From assembly GCF_005222485.1 (NCBI RefSeq), contig NZ_CP029078.1, positions 2,384,001-2,448,000 of the forward strand: 64,000 nucleotides of DNA, written 5' to 3'. Numbering within the stretch: position 1 is the first letter of the stretch; each line of letters starts with the position of its first letter. The notes under the pieces were generated by a model. It saw nothing but the letters and a program-made list of their open reading frames with translations. It made no database searches and was not told the origin of the DNA. The stretch is from Streptomyces griseoviridis (GTDB taxonomy: Bacteria > Actinomycetota > Actinomycetes > Streptomycetales > Streptomycetaceae). The position numbers were made by a program, and so were the translations under genes. Positions 27,414 to 36,361 of this stretch are shown here, piece after piece.

Positions 27414-28850
27414 CTACTTCGGGCTGTCGTCCTCGCCGATGTGGTGGATGCGGACCAGGTTCGTCGAGCCCGAGACGCCGGGCGGTGAGCCCGCCGTGAT
27501 GACCACCACGTCACCCTTCGCGCAGCGGCCGTGGGCGAGGAGGAGTTCGTCGACCTGGTCGACCATGGCGTCGGTGGAGTCGACGTGGGGGCCGAGGAAG
27601 GTCTGGACGCCCCAGGTGAGGTTGAGCTGGGCGCGGGTGGCGGGGTCGGGGGTGAAGGCGAGGAGGGGGATCGGGGAGCGGTAGCGGGAGAGGCGGCGGA
27701 CGGTGTCGCCGGATTGGGTGAAGGCGACGAGGCAGGTGGCGTCGACGAAGTCGCCGATCTCGGCGGCGGCGCGGGCGACGGCGCCTGCTTGGGTGCGTGG
27801 TTTGTTCTGTTCGGTGAGTGGGGGCAGTCCGTCGGCGAGGAGGTGTTCTTCGGCGGCTTCGACGATCTTGGCCATGGTGCGGACGGTTTCGGCGGGGTGT
27901 TTGCCGACGCTGGTCTCGGCGGAGAGCATGACGGCGTCGGTGCCGTCGAGGACGGCGTTGGCGACGTCGGAGGCTTCGGCGCGGGTGGGGCGGGAGTTGT
28001 CGATCATCGAGTCGAGCATCTGGGTGGCGACGATGACGGGTTTGGCGTTGCGGCGGGCGAGGGCGACGGCGCGTTTCTGGACGATGGGGACGTTTTCGAG
28101 GGGCATTTCGACGCCGAGGTCGCCGCGGGCGATCATGATGCCGTCGAAGGCGGCGACGATGTCGTCGAGGGCGTGGACGGCTTGGGGTTTTTCGATCTTG
28201 GCGATGACGGGGATGTGTCGGCCTTCTTCGTCCATGATGCGGTGGACGTCGTCGATGTCGTGGCCGTTGCGGACGAAGGAGAGTGCGACGACGTCGAAGC
28301 CGGTGCGCAGGGCCCAGCGGAGGTCGGTTTCGTCTTTGTCGGAGAGGGTGGGGACGGAGACGGTGACGCCGGGGAGGTTGAGTCCTTTGTGGTCGGAGAT
28401 GATGCCGCCTTCGATGACCCGGGTATGGATGCGGGGGCCGTCGATGGTGGTGACTTCGAGGGTGACTCTGCCGTCGTCGACGAGGATGTGTTCGCCGGGG
28501 GTGACGTCGGTGGCGAGGCCGGCGTGGGTGGTGCCGCAGGTGTGGCGGTCGCCGTCGGTGTTGTCTTCGACGGTGATGGTGTAGGTGTCTCCGCGTTCGA
28601 GGAGTACGGGGCCTTCGGTGAATCGGCCGAGTCGGATCTTCGGGCCTTGAAGGTCGGCGAGGGTTCCGACGGTGTGGCCGATCTCTTCGGAGGCTTTTCT
28701 GATTCGTCGGTAGCGCTCCTCGTGTTCGGCGTGGCCGCCGTGGCTGAGGTTGAATCGGGCGACGTCCATTCCGGCTTCGACCAGGGTTTTGATCTGGTCG
28801 TAGGTGTCGGTGGCGGGGCCGAGGGTGCAGACGATCTTTGCGCGGCGCAT
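27414..28850 (-). CDS. pyk: Pyruvate kinase
   Basis: 478 residues. It converts phosphoenolpyruvate and ADP to pyruvate and ATP at the end of glycolysis. The sequence starts MRRAKIVCTLGPATDTYDQI, has the substrate Arg/Asn segment DVARFNLSHGGHAEHEE, a B domain, the active-site signature IPVIAKIEKPQAVHALDDI, MIARGDLGVEMPLENVP and TRAEASDVANAVLDGTDAVM. The C-terminal domain ends with GSTNLVRIHHIGEDD. It converges on the LAGLIDADG gene with only 10 bp between stop codons. Confidence 0.97.
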   Translation of the reverse strand: MRRAKIVCTLGPATDTYDQIKTLVEAGMDVARFNLSHGGHAEHEERYRRIRKASEEIGHTVGTLADLQGPKIRLGRFTEGPVLLERGDTYTITVEDNTDGDRHTCGTTHAGLATDVTPGEHILVDDGRVTLEVTTIDGPRIHTRVIEGGIISDHKGLNLPGVTVSVPTLSDKDETDLRWALRTGFDVVALSFVRNGHDIDDVHRIMDEEGRHIPVIAKIEKPQAVHALDDIVAAFDGIMIARGDLGVEMPLENVPIVQKRAVALARRNAKPVIVATQMLDSMIDNSRPTRAEASDVANAVLDGTDAVMLSAETSVGKHPAETVRTMAKIVEAAEEHLLADGLPPLTEQNKPRTQAGAVARAAAEIGDFVDATCLVAFTQSGDTVRRLSRYRSPIPLLAFTPDPATRAQLNLTWGVQTFLGPHVDSTDAMVDQVDELLLAHGRCAKGDVVVITAGSPPGVSGSTNLVRIHHIGEDDSPK

Positions 28851-28982
28851 ACCTTGAGCCTAGGGCTTACCGGTGGGTAGGGATTTGGGCGTGGGTGGCT
28901 GCTCAACGTCCTTTGGGTGAAGCGTCATTGACAAGTGTTGAATGGTGCGGGGGTCTGCTCTGATGAGCGTATTCATTGTTTT

Positions 28983-29690
28983 TCATAGGCGTGGGGGTGT
29001 CATGGTGAAGCGGGCGTTGACGGCGGCGTGGATTTCTTGGCGTTGGGGTTCGAGGTCGAGGGTGGGGGGTGTGTCGTCGGGGGTGCCGGCGAAGGCCATG
29101 GAGCGCATGCGGTTGCCGGGGGCGGGTGGGTAGGGCTGGGGGGTGTCGGCGTCGAGGTCGGCGAGTTCGATGAGGGCGGCGAGGGTGGTGTCGAGGGCGT
29201 CGGCGTAGGCGCGGGCGCGTTGGACGGCTTCTTTGACGGCTTGTTTGCGGGCTTGGGTGTGGACGGGTGAGTCGGGGCGGAGGGTCCACCAGGGGCCGTC
29301 GACGCTGGTGAGGTCGAGGTCGGCGAGGCGGCTGGTGAGTTCGCCGAGGGCGGTGAAGTCGTTGAGTTCGGCGGTGAGGGTGACGCTGCCGTGGTAGGTG
29401 CGGATGCGTTCGCCTCGGCCGCGTTGGGCGAGTTCGGGGGTGAGGGAGAAGTGTCCTGTTTCGAGGCGTTCGATGGCGTCGCCGTAGCTTTTGACGAGGT
29501 CGAGGGTGGTGGTGTTGCGGTGGGTGAGGTCGTCGAGGGTGTGGCGGCGGTCTTTGCCGCGGGCGGTGACGGTGATGGTGATGCGGGCGATCTCGGGGTC
29601 GACTTCGAGGTGGGCTTCGCCGCGGACGGTGAGGCGTGGGGCGTCGGGGGTGCCGTAGGGGGTGGGGGCGGGGGGTGTGGGGGTGGCCAT
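28983..29690 (-). CDS. SIMPL domain-containing protein
   Basis: 235 residues. The SIMPL (DUF541) pattern is visible: a start PRLTVRGEAHLEVDPEIARI with alternating strands, YHGSVTLTAELNDFTALGEL, then the helix ARKQAVKEAVQRARAYADAL and a C-terminal strand EIHAAVNARFTM. Bacterial members are often periplasmic, but no signal peptide is seen here, so it is probably cytoplasmic. The function is not established. The ATG at 29690 starts the conserved part; 20 further codons upstream are open but look non-coding. Confidence 0.85.
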   Translation of the reverse strand: MATPTPPAPTPYGTPDAPRLTVRGEAHLEVDPEIARITITVTARGKDRRHTLDDLTHRNTTTLDLVKSYGDAIERLETGHFSLTPELAQRGRGERIRTYHGSVTLTAELNDFTALGELTSRLADLDLTSVDGPWWTLRPDSPVHTQARKQAVKEAVQRARAYADALDTTLAALIELADLDADTPQPYPPAPGNRMRSMAFAGTPDDTPPTLDLEPQRQEIHAAVNARFTMTPPRL

Positions 29691-29841
29691 ACGTCCCACT
29701 CTGTCATGTCTCGGTCGATCGAGGGGGTGTCTGTTCATCTGTTCGGTCACCAGATCGAAACCTCGCAGACCTATTGCCCGGTACCTGGGGCGGGTCAGAA
29801 TCTACGCGCGTCATCGACCTTTTCCTCCAGGAGATCCAGAC

Positions 29842-31662
29842 ATGCCGTTGAACCGTCGGAAGTTTCTGAAGAAGTCCGCCGTGACCGGGGCCGGGGTGGC
29901 TCTCACGGGTGCCGTGGCAGCTCCCGCGGCGCAGGCGGCACCGGGTCACGGGCACGGGCATGCCACGCACCCGAAGCCCGCGAAGCGGTACGCGCTGACC
30001 GTGATGGGCACGACCGACCTGCACGGGCATGTCTTCAACTGGGACTACTTCAAGGACGCGGAGTACTCGGACAGCGCGGGCAACGCGCAGGGGCTGGCGC
30101 GGATCTCGACGCTGGTGAACAAGATCCGCAAGGAGAAGGGGCGCGAGAACACGCTGCTCATCGACGCGGGTGACACGATTCAGGGCACTCCGCTGACGTA
30201 CTACTACGCGAAGGTCGATCCGATCACCGCGAAGCGGGGTCCTGTGCACCCGATGGCGCAGGCGATGAACGCGATCGGGTACGACGCGGCGGCGCTGGGC
30301 AACCACGAGTTCAACTACGGCATCGAGACGCTGCGGAAGTTCGAGAGCCAGCTGCGTTTTCCGCTGCTGGGGGCGAACGCGCTGGACGCGAAGACGCTGA
30401 AGCCGGCCTTCCCTCCGTACGTCATGAAGACGTTCCATGTGAAGGGCGCGCCGTCGGTCAAGGTGGCTGTGCTGGGTCTGACGAATCCGGGTATCGCGAT
30501 CTGGGACAAGGCTTATGTGCAGGGGAAGTTGACGTTCCCTGGTCTTGAGGAGCAGGCGGCGAAGTGGGTGCCGAAGCTGCGGTCGATGGGTGCGGACGTG
30601 GTGATCGTCTCGGCGCACTCGGGTTCGTCGGGTACGTCGTCGTACGGTGACCAGTTGCCGTATGTGGAGAACTCAGCGGCGTTGGTGGCGCAGCAGGTGC
30701 CGGGTATTGACGCGATTCTGGTGGGTCACGCGCATCTGGAGATTCCGGAGTTGAAGGTCACGAACGCGAAGTCGGGTAGGACGGTGGTGTTGTCGGAGCC
30801 GTTGGCGTTCGCGGAGCGGTTGTCGGTGTTCGATGTCGGGCTGGTGTTCTCGAAGGGGCGCTGGTCGGTGGAGTCGGTGGCGTCGAAGGTGTTGAACTCG
30901 AATTCGGTGGCGGACGATCCGAAGATCACGCGGTTGCTCGAGGACGAGCACGCGAAGGTCGTGAAGTATGTGAACCAGGTGGTGGGTTCGGCGACGGAGA
31001 CGTTGACGACGGTGGAGGCGCGGTACAAGGATGCGCCGATCATCGACCTGATCACGAAGGTTCAGGAGGATGTGGTGCGGGCGGCGCTGGTGGGGACGGC
31101 GTATGCGTCGTTGCCGGTGATCGCGCAGGCGTCGCCGTTCTCGCGGACGTCGGAGATTCCGGCGGGGAATGTGACGATCCGGGATCTGTCGGGTCTGTAT
31201 GTGTATGACAACACGCTGGTGGCGAAGGTGATGACGGGTGCGCAGTTGCGGGCGTACCTGGAGTTCTCGGCGGAGTATTTCGTGCAGACGGCGGTGGGTG
31301 CGCCGGTGGATGTGGAGAAGCTGACGAACGCGAACAATCGTCCGGACTACAACTATGACTATGTGTCGGGGCTTTCGTACGACATCGACATCGCGCAGGC
31401 GGCGGGTTCGCGGATCAAGAATCTGACGTATGGGGGTGTGGCGTTGTCGGATGGGCAGCAGTTCGTGTTGGCGGTGAACAACTATCGGGCGAATGGTGGT
31501 GGTGCGTTCCCGCATGTGGCGTCGGCGACGGAGGTGTGGTCGGAGTCGACGGAGATCAGGACGCGGATCGCTGAGTGGGTGACGGCGAAGGGTGTGCTGG
31601 ATCCGAAGGACTTCGCGTCGGTGGACTGGCGGTTGACGCGGGCCGGTACTCCGGTGTTCTAG
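29842..31662 (+). CDS. Tat-exported 5'-nucleotidase / 2',3'-cyclic phosphodiesterase
   Basis: 606 residues. A twin-arginine signal (NRRKFLKKSAVTGAGVALTG) indicates folded export. The metallophosphatase domain has the metal ligands in TTDLHGHVFNW, LIDAGDTIQGTP, ALGNHEFNYG, IVSAHSGSSG and VGHAHLE. The C-terminal 5'-nucleotidase domain contains FSRTSEIPAGNVTIRDLSGL and FVLAVNNYRANGGG with VYDNTL, as in CpdB/UshA proteins. It likely salvages phosphate and nucleosides outside the cell. Codons end mostly in G, unlike the C-ending liv genes. A CCAGGAG site precedes the ATG. Confidence 0.94.
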   Translation: MPLNRRKFLKKSAVTGAGVALTGAVAAPAAQAAPGHGHGHATHPKPAKRYALTVMGTTDLHGHVFNWDYFKDAEYSDSAGNAQGLARISTLVNKIRKEKGRENTLLIDAGDTIQGTPLTYYYAKVDPITAKRGPVHPMAQAMNAIGYDAAALGNHEFNYGIETLRKFESQLRFPLLGANALDAKTLKPAFPPYVMKTFHVKGAPSVKVAVLGLTNPGIAIWDKAYVQGKLTFPGLEEQAAKWVPKLRSMGADVVIVSAHSGSSGTSSYGDQLPYVENSAALVAQQVPGIDAILVGHAHLEIPELKVTNAKSGRTVVLSEPLAFAERLSVFDVGLVFSKGRWSVESVASKVLNSNSVADDPKITRLLEDEHAKVVKYVNQVVGSATETLTTVEARYKDAPIIDLITKVQEDVVRAALVGTAYASLPVIAQASPFSRTSEIPAGNVTIRDLSGLYVYDNTLVAKVMTGAQLRAYLEFSAEYFVQTAVGAPVDVEKLTNANNRPDYNYDYVSGLSYDIDIAQAAGSRIKNLTYGGVALSDGQQFVLAVNNYRANGGGAFPHVASATEVWSESTEIRTRIAEWVTAKGVLDPKDFASVDWRLTRAGTPVF

Positions 31663-31677
31663 GCCGTGGTGGTGCTT

Positions 31678-31697
31678 CGGCCGGGTGTTGCCGGCCG
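31678..31697. terminator. Hairpin after the nucleotidase gene
   Basis: CGGCCGG and CCGGCCG form a perfect 7-bp stem with a 6-base loop, 16 bp after the stop codon. Confidence 0.55.
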
Positions 31698-31745
31698 GAG
31701 CGCCGCGGGTACGGCCGGCGGGCGTGTCGGGTGTTTCGTTGGGCG

Positions 31746-32597
31746 TGACGACAACTTCGTGTGCTGCACGCCGAGTTGGCCCTCGGAGCCGCCGCAGGTG
31801 GGGGTCGGCTTGTTGGTGGCCCCGCTGCTGCCGCCCGCCCCCGAACGGCGCCATCGCCACCCGGGACGGCTGCGTGTTCCCGACTGAGTGGCCTCGCCGG
31901 TGTCATGTATGTGCTGCGGACCGGTGTCGCGTGGCGCGATGTCCTTACAGAGACCGTGGGCTGTTCCGGTGTGACGGCCTGGCGTCGGCTCCGGGACTGG
32001 ACCGAGGCCGGCGTCTGGCCTCGACTGCACGCCGCCCTGCTGACCGAGCTTCGCCGCGCTGGCCTGCTGGACCTGGACGACTGCTCCGTAGACGGGTCAC
32101 ATGTCCGGGCCCTCAAAGGGGGGACCATGTCGGCCCCTCGCCCGTCGACCGGGCCCGCCCCGGCTCCAAGCACCACCTGATCGTCGACCGGCACGGCACC
32201 CCGCTGGCTGTCACGCTCACCGGTGGCGACCGGCACGATGCCACTCAGCTCCTACCGCTGCTGGACGCCGTCTCCTCGATCCGGGGTCTTCGTGGACGTC
32301 CCCGCTGTAAGCCCCGGCGTCTGTACGCCGACCGCGGCTACGACTTCGACAAGTACCGCCGCCTGCTCTCGAAGCGCGGCATCAAACCCCTTCATTGCCC
32401 GACGCGGCGTCGCCCACGGCTCCGGACTGGGCAAGGTGCGCTGGGTCGTCGAGCGGGCCTTCGCCTGGCTGCACCAGTTCAAACGCCTCCGCACCCGCTA
32501 CGAACGACGCGCCGATCTCCACCAGGGTTTGCTCGAACTGGCCTGCAGCCTGATCTGCATCCGACGTCTATCCAGCGGTCCCAGAGTGACCGGCTAG
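31746..32597 (+). pseudogene. IS5-family transposase, disrupted (with a probable programmed -1 slip site)
   Basis: The protein can be pieced together from three phases: LLVAPLLPPAPERRHRHPGR, then LAGVMYVLRTGVAWRDV to VDGSHVRALKGG, then DHVGPSPVDRARPGSKHHLI to SKRGIKP, then FIARRGVAHGSGLGKVRWVV to ERAFAWLHQFKRL. The DDE residues are VDGS, GGDRHD and VVERAF. The step at AAAGGGGGG (32115-32123) is the place and type of -1 shift used by IS427-like members and is probably programmed. A TGA plus one-base loss near 31885 and an extra C near 32390 are not, so the gene is dead unless these are sequencing errors. I could not define the terminal inverted repeats. Confidence 0.82.
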
Positions 32598-33079
32598 GAG
32601 TCCGAGCGCAGCCCCAGGGCGCTGTGCTGAATCAGCCCGGCCGGAGCATCGGAACCCGAATCCCGACGCGTCAACTCGACCAGCTTCGTCCGGAGGTCTG
32701 TCGCCGACTCGCCAAGCACGATGGCGCTGATCACCAGCTCAAGCATGACGCAGTCGTAGGCATCGTCGGTTCCTCGATAGCGTTCGGCGTCACGTTCGAC
32801 TACGGCACTGTCGATCCGCCATCCACCGCCGTCGACGGGCGCGAAGGTCGCTGCGAAGGTTCCGTTACCCGTCCAGCTTCGGTGCAGGAAGACGACCTCG
32901 CCCTCCGTGAAAACGTCCCACTTCTCGTCCATGTCCCGCGATGCATAGCCGAGCTGGATCCGCTTCCAGGCGTCATCCGACCAGATCCGCTGGGGCAGCT
33001 CCGGCATCGGCTGAGGAGCCGCTACGGGCTGGATACGGCCGGAGAACGTGGACCGGGTTACGCGTTCATCAGCAGGCAT
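32594..33079 (-). CDS. Hypothetical protein, 161 residues
   Basis: I cannot name a family. The sequence has a conserved look: PELPQRIWSDDAWKRIQLGY, then ASRDMDEKWDVFTEGEVVFL and HRSWTGNGTFAATFAPVDGG, followed by a helical C-terminal part. It has no signal peptide and is soluble. The gene starts just before the divergent acetyltransferase gene and its stop overlaps the end of the IS5 remnant, so the insertion may have landed next to, or trimmed, its 3' end. Confidence 0.7.
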   Translation of the reverse strand: MPADERVTRSTFSGRIQPVAAPQPMPELPQRIWSDDAWKRIQLGYASRDMDEKWDVFTEGEVVFLHRSWTGNGTFAATFAPVDGGGWRIDSAVVERDAERYRGTDDAYDCVMLELVISAIVLGESATDLRTKLVELTRRDSGSDAPAGLIQHSALGLRSDS

Positions 33080-33196
33080 GGAGTGATCCTACGGACGAAG
33101 CCGGGCATCCCAGCATCCCGTCCCTCACAGACCTCATTGTGAAACGATCAGTAAATCGCTTCGAACATAATCAGCGGCGTATGCCCATCTCTGATC

Positions 33197-33619
33197 ATGA
33201 TTGATCTGACCATCCGTTCAGCTACCTCCGACGACGTCTCCGCACTGCTGGACTTCTGGGAGTCCGCCGCCGAGGAAACGAGCATTAGTGACGACGAGGC
33301 TGGTGTCAGCCGCCTCATCGCCCGTGACGCCGAGGCGGTTGTCATCGCGGAGCGCGCCGGCCGGATGGTAGGCACGGTCATCGCGGGCTCGGACGGTTGG
33401 CGCTGTCACCTCTACCGCCTCGCTGTGGACCCACGTATGCGCCGCCAGGGCGTTGGCAGTGCCCTGCTGGAAACAGCAGAACATCGCTTCATCACTCTCG
33501 GCGGGCGTCGCGGGGACGCGATGGTGCTGGAGGACAACGAACTCGGGCAACGTGCCTGGCATGCTGCCGGGTACGCGCCCGAACCACACTGGCGCCGTTG
33601 GACGAAGCCCCTCGTGTGA
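33197..33619 (+). CDS. GNAT family N-acetyltransferase
   Basis: 140 residues. The acetyl-CoA binding motif A is clear: LYRLAVDPRMRRQGVGSALL, followed by ETAEHRFITLGGRRGDAM and the motif-B-like NELGQRAWHAAGYAPEPHW. The substrate is unknown and could be a small amine or a protein N-terminus. It stands alone, divergent from the 161-residue gene and convergent with the LysR gene. Confidence 0.88.
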   Translation: MIDLTIRSATSDDVSALLDFWESAAEETSISDDEAGVSRLIARDAEAVVIAERAGRMVGTVIAGSDGWRCHLYRLAVDPRMRRQGVGSALLETAEHRFITLGGRRGDAMVLEDNELGQRAWHAAGYAPEPHWRRWTKPLV

Positions 33620-33625
33620 AAGCCC

Positions 33626-33665
33626 GCTCTCTCTCCCCCGCTCTCTCTCCCCCCCTCCCCCCCCC
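33626..33665. repeat. Polypyrimidine C/T tract between convergent genes
   Basis: Forty bases almost wholly C and T, with CTCTCTCTCCCCC repeated twice and then C-runs. It lies between the GNAT stop and the LysR stop. It could form unusual single-strand structure, and it is also a place where sequencing indels are likely. Confidence 0.7.
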
Positions 33666-33672
33666 GCAACGC

Positions 33673-34644
33673 TCAGCAAGGCGAGCTTGCTGGGTAGACA
33701 ACAGGAAGTCCCGGTATCGACCGTGGGAGTGGCGTTCCCTCTATGCAGGTCAGCTCGCGTGGAACGGACCCCCGTAAGGCCACAGCAGTAGCTGCGACCG
33801 CCGGGTGCCCAGCGGCACCAGTGCGATAAGCGATCTTGGTTCGCCTGTGTATCGGCAACCTGGTCAGTGTCACCCCGGGCATCGGGTCCACGATTCCAAG
33901 GTGCGGCACGACGGCGACGCCCTGGCCGGCTGCGACGAGGGCCAGCACTGTGGCGAAGTCATCTACCTGATGCCGGACATGTGGGGTGAAGCCGGCGGCT
34001 TGGCAGGCCCGGACGGTCATCGCGTGACATAGCGTTCCCGGGGTCGCCGTGATCCAGGGTGAGTCCTTCCAGTGCCCGATCACCCATCCGTCGGCTGCCT
34101 CTCCCGGCGCGGATGACGTTGATGCGAGGTACATGGACTCAGTACAAAGAGGTTGAGCTGCCAGGCCTGGTTCGGCAGGTGACGGCACGAAGTCGTATTC
34201 ATGGATGAGCGCAACGTCCAGGTCGCCCGCGCGCAGGGCGCCTGCGACCCCTGCCGGGTCGATCTCCAGCACCATGGGTTCCAGGCCCGGGTGCTGATGA
34301 ACGAGAAAGGCCAGCGCCGCGAGGACTATCGCTCGGGTGGCGGTGGGGAAAGTGCCGATCCGCAAGGGGCCCGCCAAGCCGCGACGTGTGTCGACCAGGT
34401 CTGCGGTGGCCTGTTCCAGGCGTTCGAAAATGGCCTCTGCATGGTGGACCAGTTTCTGTCCTGCCGGGGTGAGGGTGACCCTCCGCCCCGTTCGCTCCAG
34501 AAGGGGCACACCTGCTTCGCGTTCTAGGGCGCTGAGTTGCTGGGAGACCGCTGACGGAGTGAACGCGAGCGCTTCGGCGACCGCGGCAATCGTGCCGCGC
34601 AGGGACAGTTCCCGCAGCAGGCGCAGGCGTCGAACATCGAGCAT
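33673..34644 (-). CDS. LysR-family transcriptional regulator
   Basis: 323 residues. The winged helix-turn-helix is MLDVRRLRLLRELSLRGTIA with AFTPSAVSQQLSALEREAGV; the effector domain follows (GPLRIGTFPTATRAIVLAAL). It is divergent from the DapA-like gene with only 72 bp between starts, so it most likely controls that gene. The spacer contains a repeated GCTCAGC (AGCTCAGCTTACGCTCAGC near 34645-34663), a possible binding site. Confidence 0.9.
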   Translation of the reverse strand: MLDVRRLRLLRELSLRGTIAAVAEALAFTPSAVSQQLSALEREAGVPLLERTGRRVTLTPAGQKLVHHAEAIFERLEQATADLVDTRRGLAGPLRIGTFPTATRAIVLAALAFLVHQHPGLEPMVLEIDPAGVAGALRAGDLDVALIHEYDFVPSPAEPGLAAQPLCTESMYLASTSSAPGEAADGWVIGHWKDSPWITATPGTLCHAMTVRACQAAGFTPHVRHQVDDFATVLALVAAGQGVAVVPHLGIVDPMPGVTLTRLPIHRRTKIAYRTGAAGHPAVAATAVALRGSVPRELTCIEGTPLPRSIPGLPVVYPASSPC

Positions 34645-34716
34645 CAGCTCAGCTTACGCTCAGCCTCATAGATGCGAACTAGACCTACACGATCACCAAA
34701 GGTCACCCTCGTGACC

Positions 34717-35616
34717 ATGGCTCAACACCCACCCCTGCATGGGGTTCACGTACCGCTCGTCACGCCGTTCACCGCCGATGGACGTATCGCGGAGGACGCC
34801 CTCGAAGAACTCGCTCGTGCCATGCTGGACGCGGGCGCCGCCGGGATCGTCGCCCTGGGTACGACCGCCGAGGCAGCCACACTCCACGCCGAAGAGAAGA
34901 CCACGGTCATCAACGTGTGCGCCCGGGTCTGCCAAGAACGCGGCGCAGTCCTGATGATCGGTGCCGGCACTAATGACACCCAGGCCAGCGAACGTGCCCT
35001 CGCGGAGCTCTCACGGTGGCCGGAGGCCGCCGCCGCACTGGTGCCCGTCCCTTACTTCAGCCGTCCCTCGCAGGCCGGCGTTCTCGCGCATTTCATCCGC
35101 TTGGCAAACGGCAGCCCCCTGCCCCTGGTGGTGTATCACGTCCCGTATCGCACTGGGCAGCCTCTCGACGCGTCCACCCTGCGCGCGCTGGGACGAATCC
35201 CCGGTGTCGTGGGAGTCAAGCTCGCGCAGGACGGCATCGATCAGGAGACAGTGGACCTGCTGAGTGAACTCCCGCCCGACTTCGTGGTCTTGGCTGGAGA
35301 TGATCCGTTTCTGTCCCCCCTGCTGGCACTCGGTGCGGCAGGCGGCATCCTCGCCTCGGCGCACCTGGCCACCAGCCGGTTCGCAGAATTGGCCACCGCC
35401 TGGCACCAAGGTGACCTCGCACGAGCACGGAAGCTCGGGCATCGCCTGGCGAGGCTGTCGGCTGCGGCCTTCCTTGAACCCAACCCCACTGTGATCAAGG
35501 GCGTACTGCATGCACAAGGCCGCATTCCCACCCCGGACGTGCGTCTACCCTTGCTGCCTGCCCACCGCGATTCGGTGGATGAAACGCTGAGGCGGCTGGC
35601 TGACTTGGGTGAATAG
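34717..35616 (+). CDS. Dihydrodipicolinate synthase / N-acetylneuraminate lyase family aldolase
   Basis: 299 residues of the class I, Schiff-base aldolase family. The catalytic Lys is in GVVGVKLAQDG, the Tyr in YHVPYRTGQPL, and the N-terminal GVHVPLVTPFTADGRI and ALGTTAEAATL motif match DapA-type enzymes. Because it is apart from lysine genes and paired with a LysR regulator, a catabolic aldolase acting on a sugar acid or hydroxyproline-like substrate is more likely than lysine synthesis. The ATG at 34717 is used; GTG at 34711 is the other choice. Confidence 0.88.
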   Translation: MAQHPPLHGVHVPLVTPFTADGRIAEDALEELARAMLDAGAAGIVALGTTAEAATLHAEEKTTVINVCARVCQERGAVLMIGAGTNDTQASERALAELSRWPEAAAALVPVPYFSRPSQAGVLAHFIRLANGSPLPLVVYHVPYRTGQPLDASTLRALGRIPGVVGVKLAQDGIDQETVDLLSELPPDFVVLAGDDPFLSPLLALGAAGGILASAHLATSRFAELATAWHQGDLARARKLGHRLARLSAAAFLEPNPTVIKGVLHAQGRIPTPDVRLPLLPAHRDSVDETLRRLADLGE

Positions 35617-35688
35617 CGATGCCCTCAGCGACCATTAACGATTCACGGCCTGTATCGCCCCACGCAATGGCACCTCCGCGAGCACACT

Positions 35689-36315
35689 TCACCGGGCCGT
35701 CAGTCGTCGCTCTCGGCGCAACCGGACCCCTTCGATCCCGGACTCCCGCATGATCCTGGCGACCCGCTTGTGGTTGACAGCCTCACCGTTCGTCTCGCGG
35801 AGCCCGGCGGTGATCCTGGGGACGCCGTGGGTACCGTCCGATTCGCGGTGCACCGCCCGTATCCGGGCGGCAAGCTGTGCGTCGGCCGCCTGCCGGGCGG
35901 CCCGGTTCGCGGCTGTCCGGCGCCAGCAGCAGAAGCTCGAGCGGCTGACGCCGAGGATGCTGCAGAGCCGCCTCACGCCGGAGCGGCGCTGATGGTCGGC
36001 GACGCACTGGAAACGGTTCACCAGCGAGTCTCCCCGGCGAAATACCTGGCGGCCTTCCGCAGGATCTCGCGTTCCTCCTCGAGCTCACGGACCTTCTTCC
36101 GCAGCCGCGTTCTCTGCCTCCAGCGGTACCGGCGGCTGGGCCGGTTCCTGCGTCCGGCGTCCCCGTGGACGGCTTGCTCCGGCAGCCCGCACCCAGTTCC
36201 GCAGCGTCTCCGGACTGATCCCCAGATCGGCGGCGACCGACCTGATCGTCGCATCGGGCCGCGACTCATACAGAGCGACCGCATCCGCCTTGAACTCCGG
36301 CGGGTAGTTCTTCAT
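35689..36315 (-). pseudogene. IS3-family insertion sequence remnant (orfA frameshifted, orfB truncated)
   Basis: orfA starts MKNYPPEFKADAVALYESRP and reads the HTH AADLGISPETLRNWVRAAG. It then needs a frame change near 36108 to continue as LRKKVRELEEEREILRKAAR, the leucine zipper part of an IS3 OrfA. orfB follows with an overlapping start at about 36021 (FQCVADHQRRSGVRRLCSIL; HGVPRITAGLRETNGEAVNH) but stops after about 110 residues, before any of the DDE integrase core. The element is inactive. The right-hand end probably lies near 36330-36360. Confidence 0.85.
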
Positions 36316-36361
36316 GACCACGAGATGTCCGCTCTCAGATCCTCAGGATCCAGTGCCTCGT

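Noticed and set aside
28915..28945. A sequence resembling a KstR2 half-site (TTGACAAGTGTTGAA) upstream of pyk
   Set aside because: Only one half fits the consensus when the spacing is kept, and pyruvate kinase is not expected in that regulon. It is probably chance.
34717..35616. Assignment of the aldolase gene as dapA of lysine synthesis
   Set aside because: It is in an accessory region, paired with a LysR gene and with no lysine genes nearby, so the specific name is not justified.
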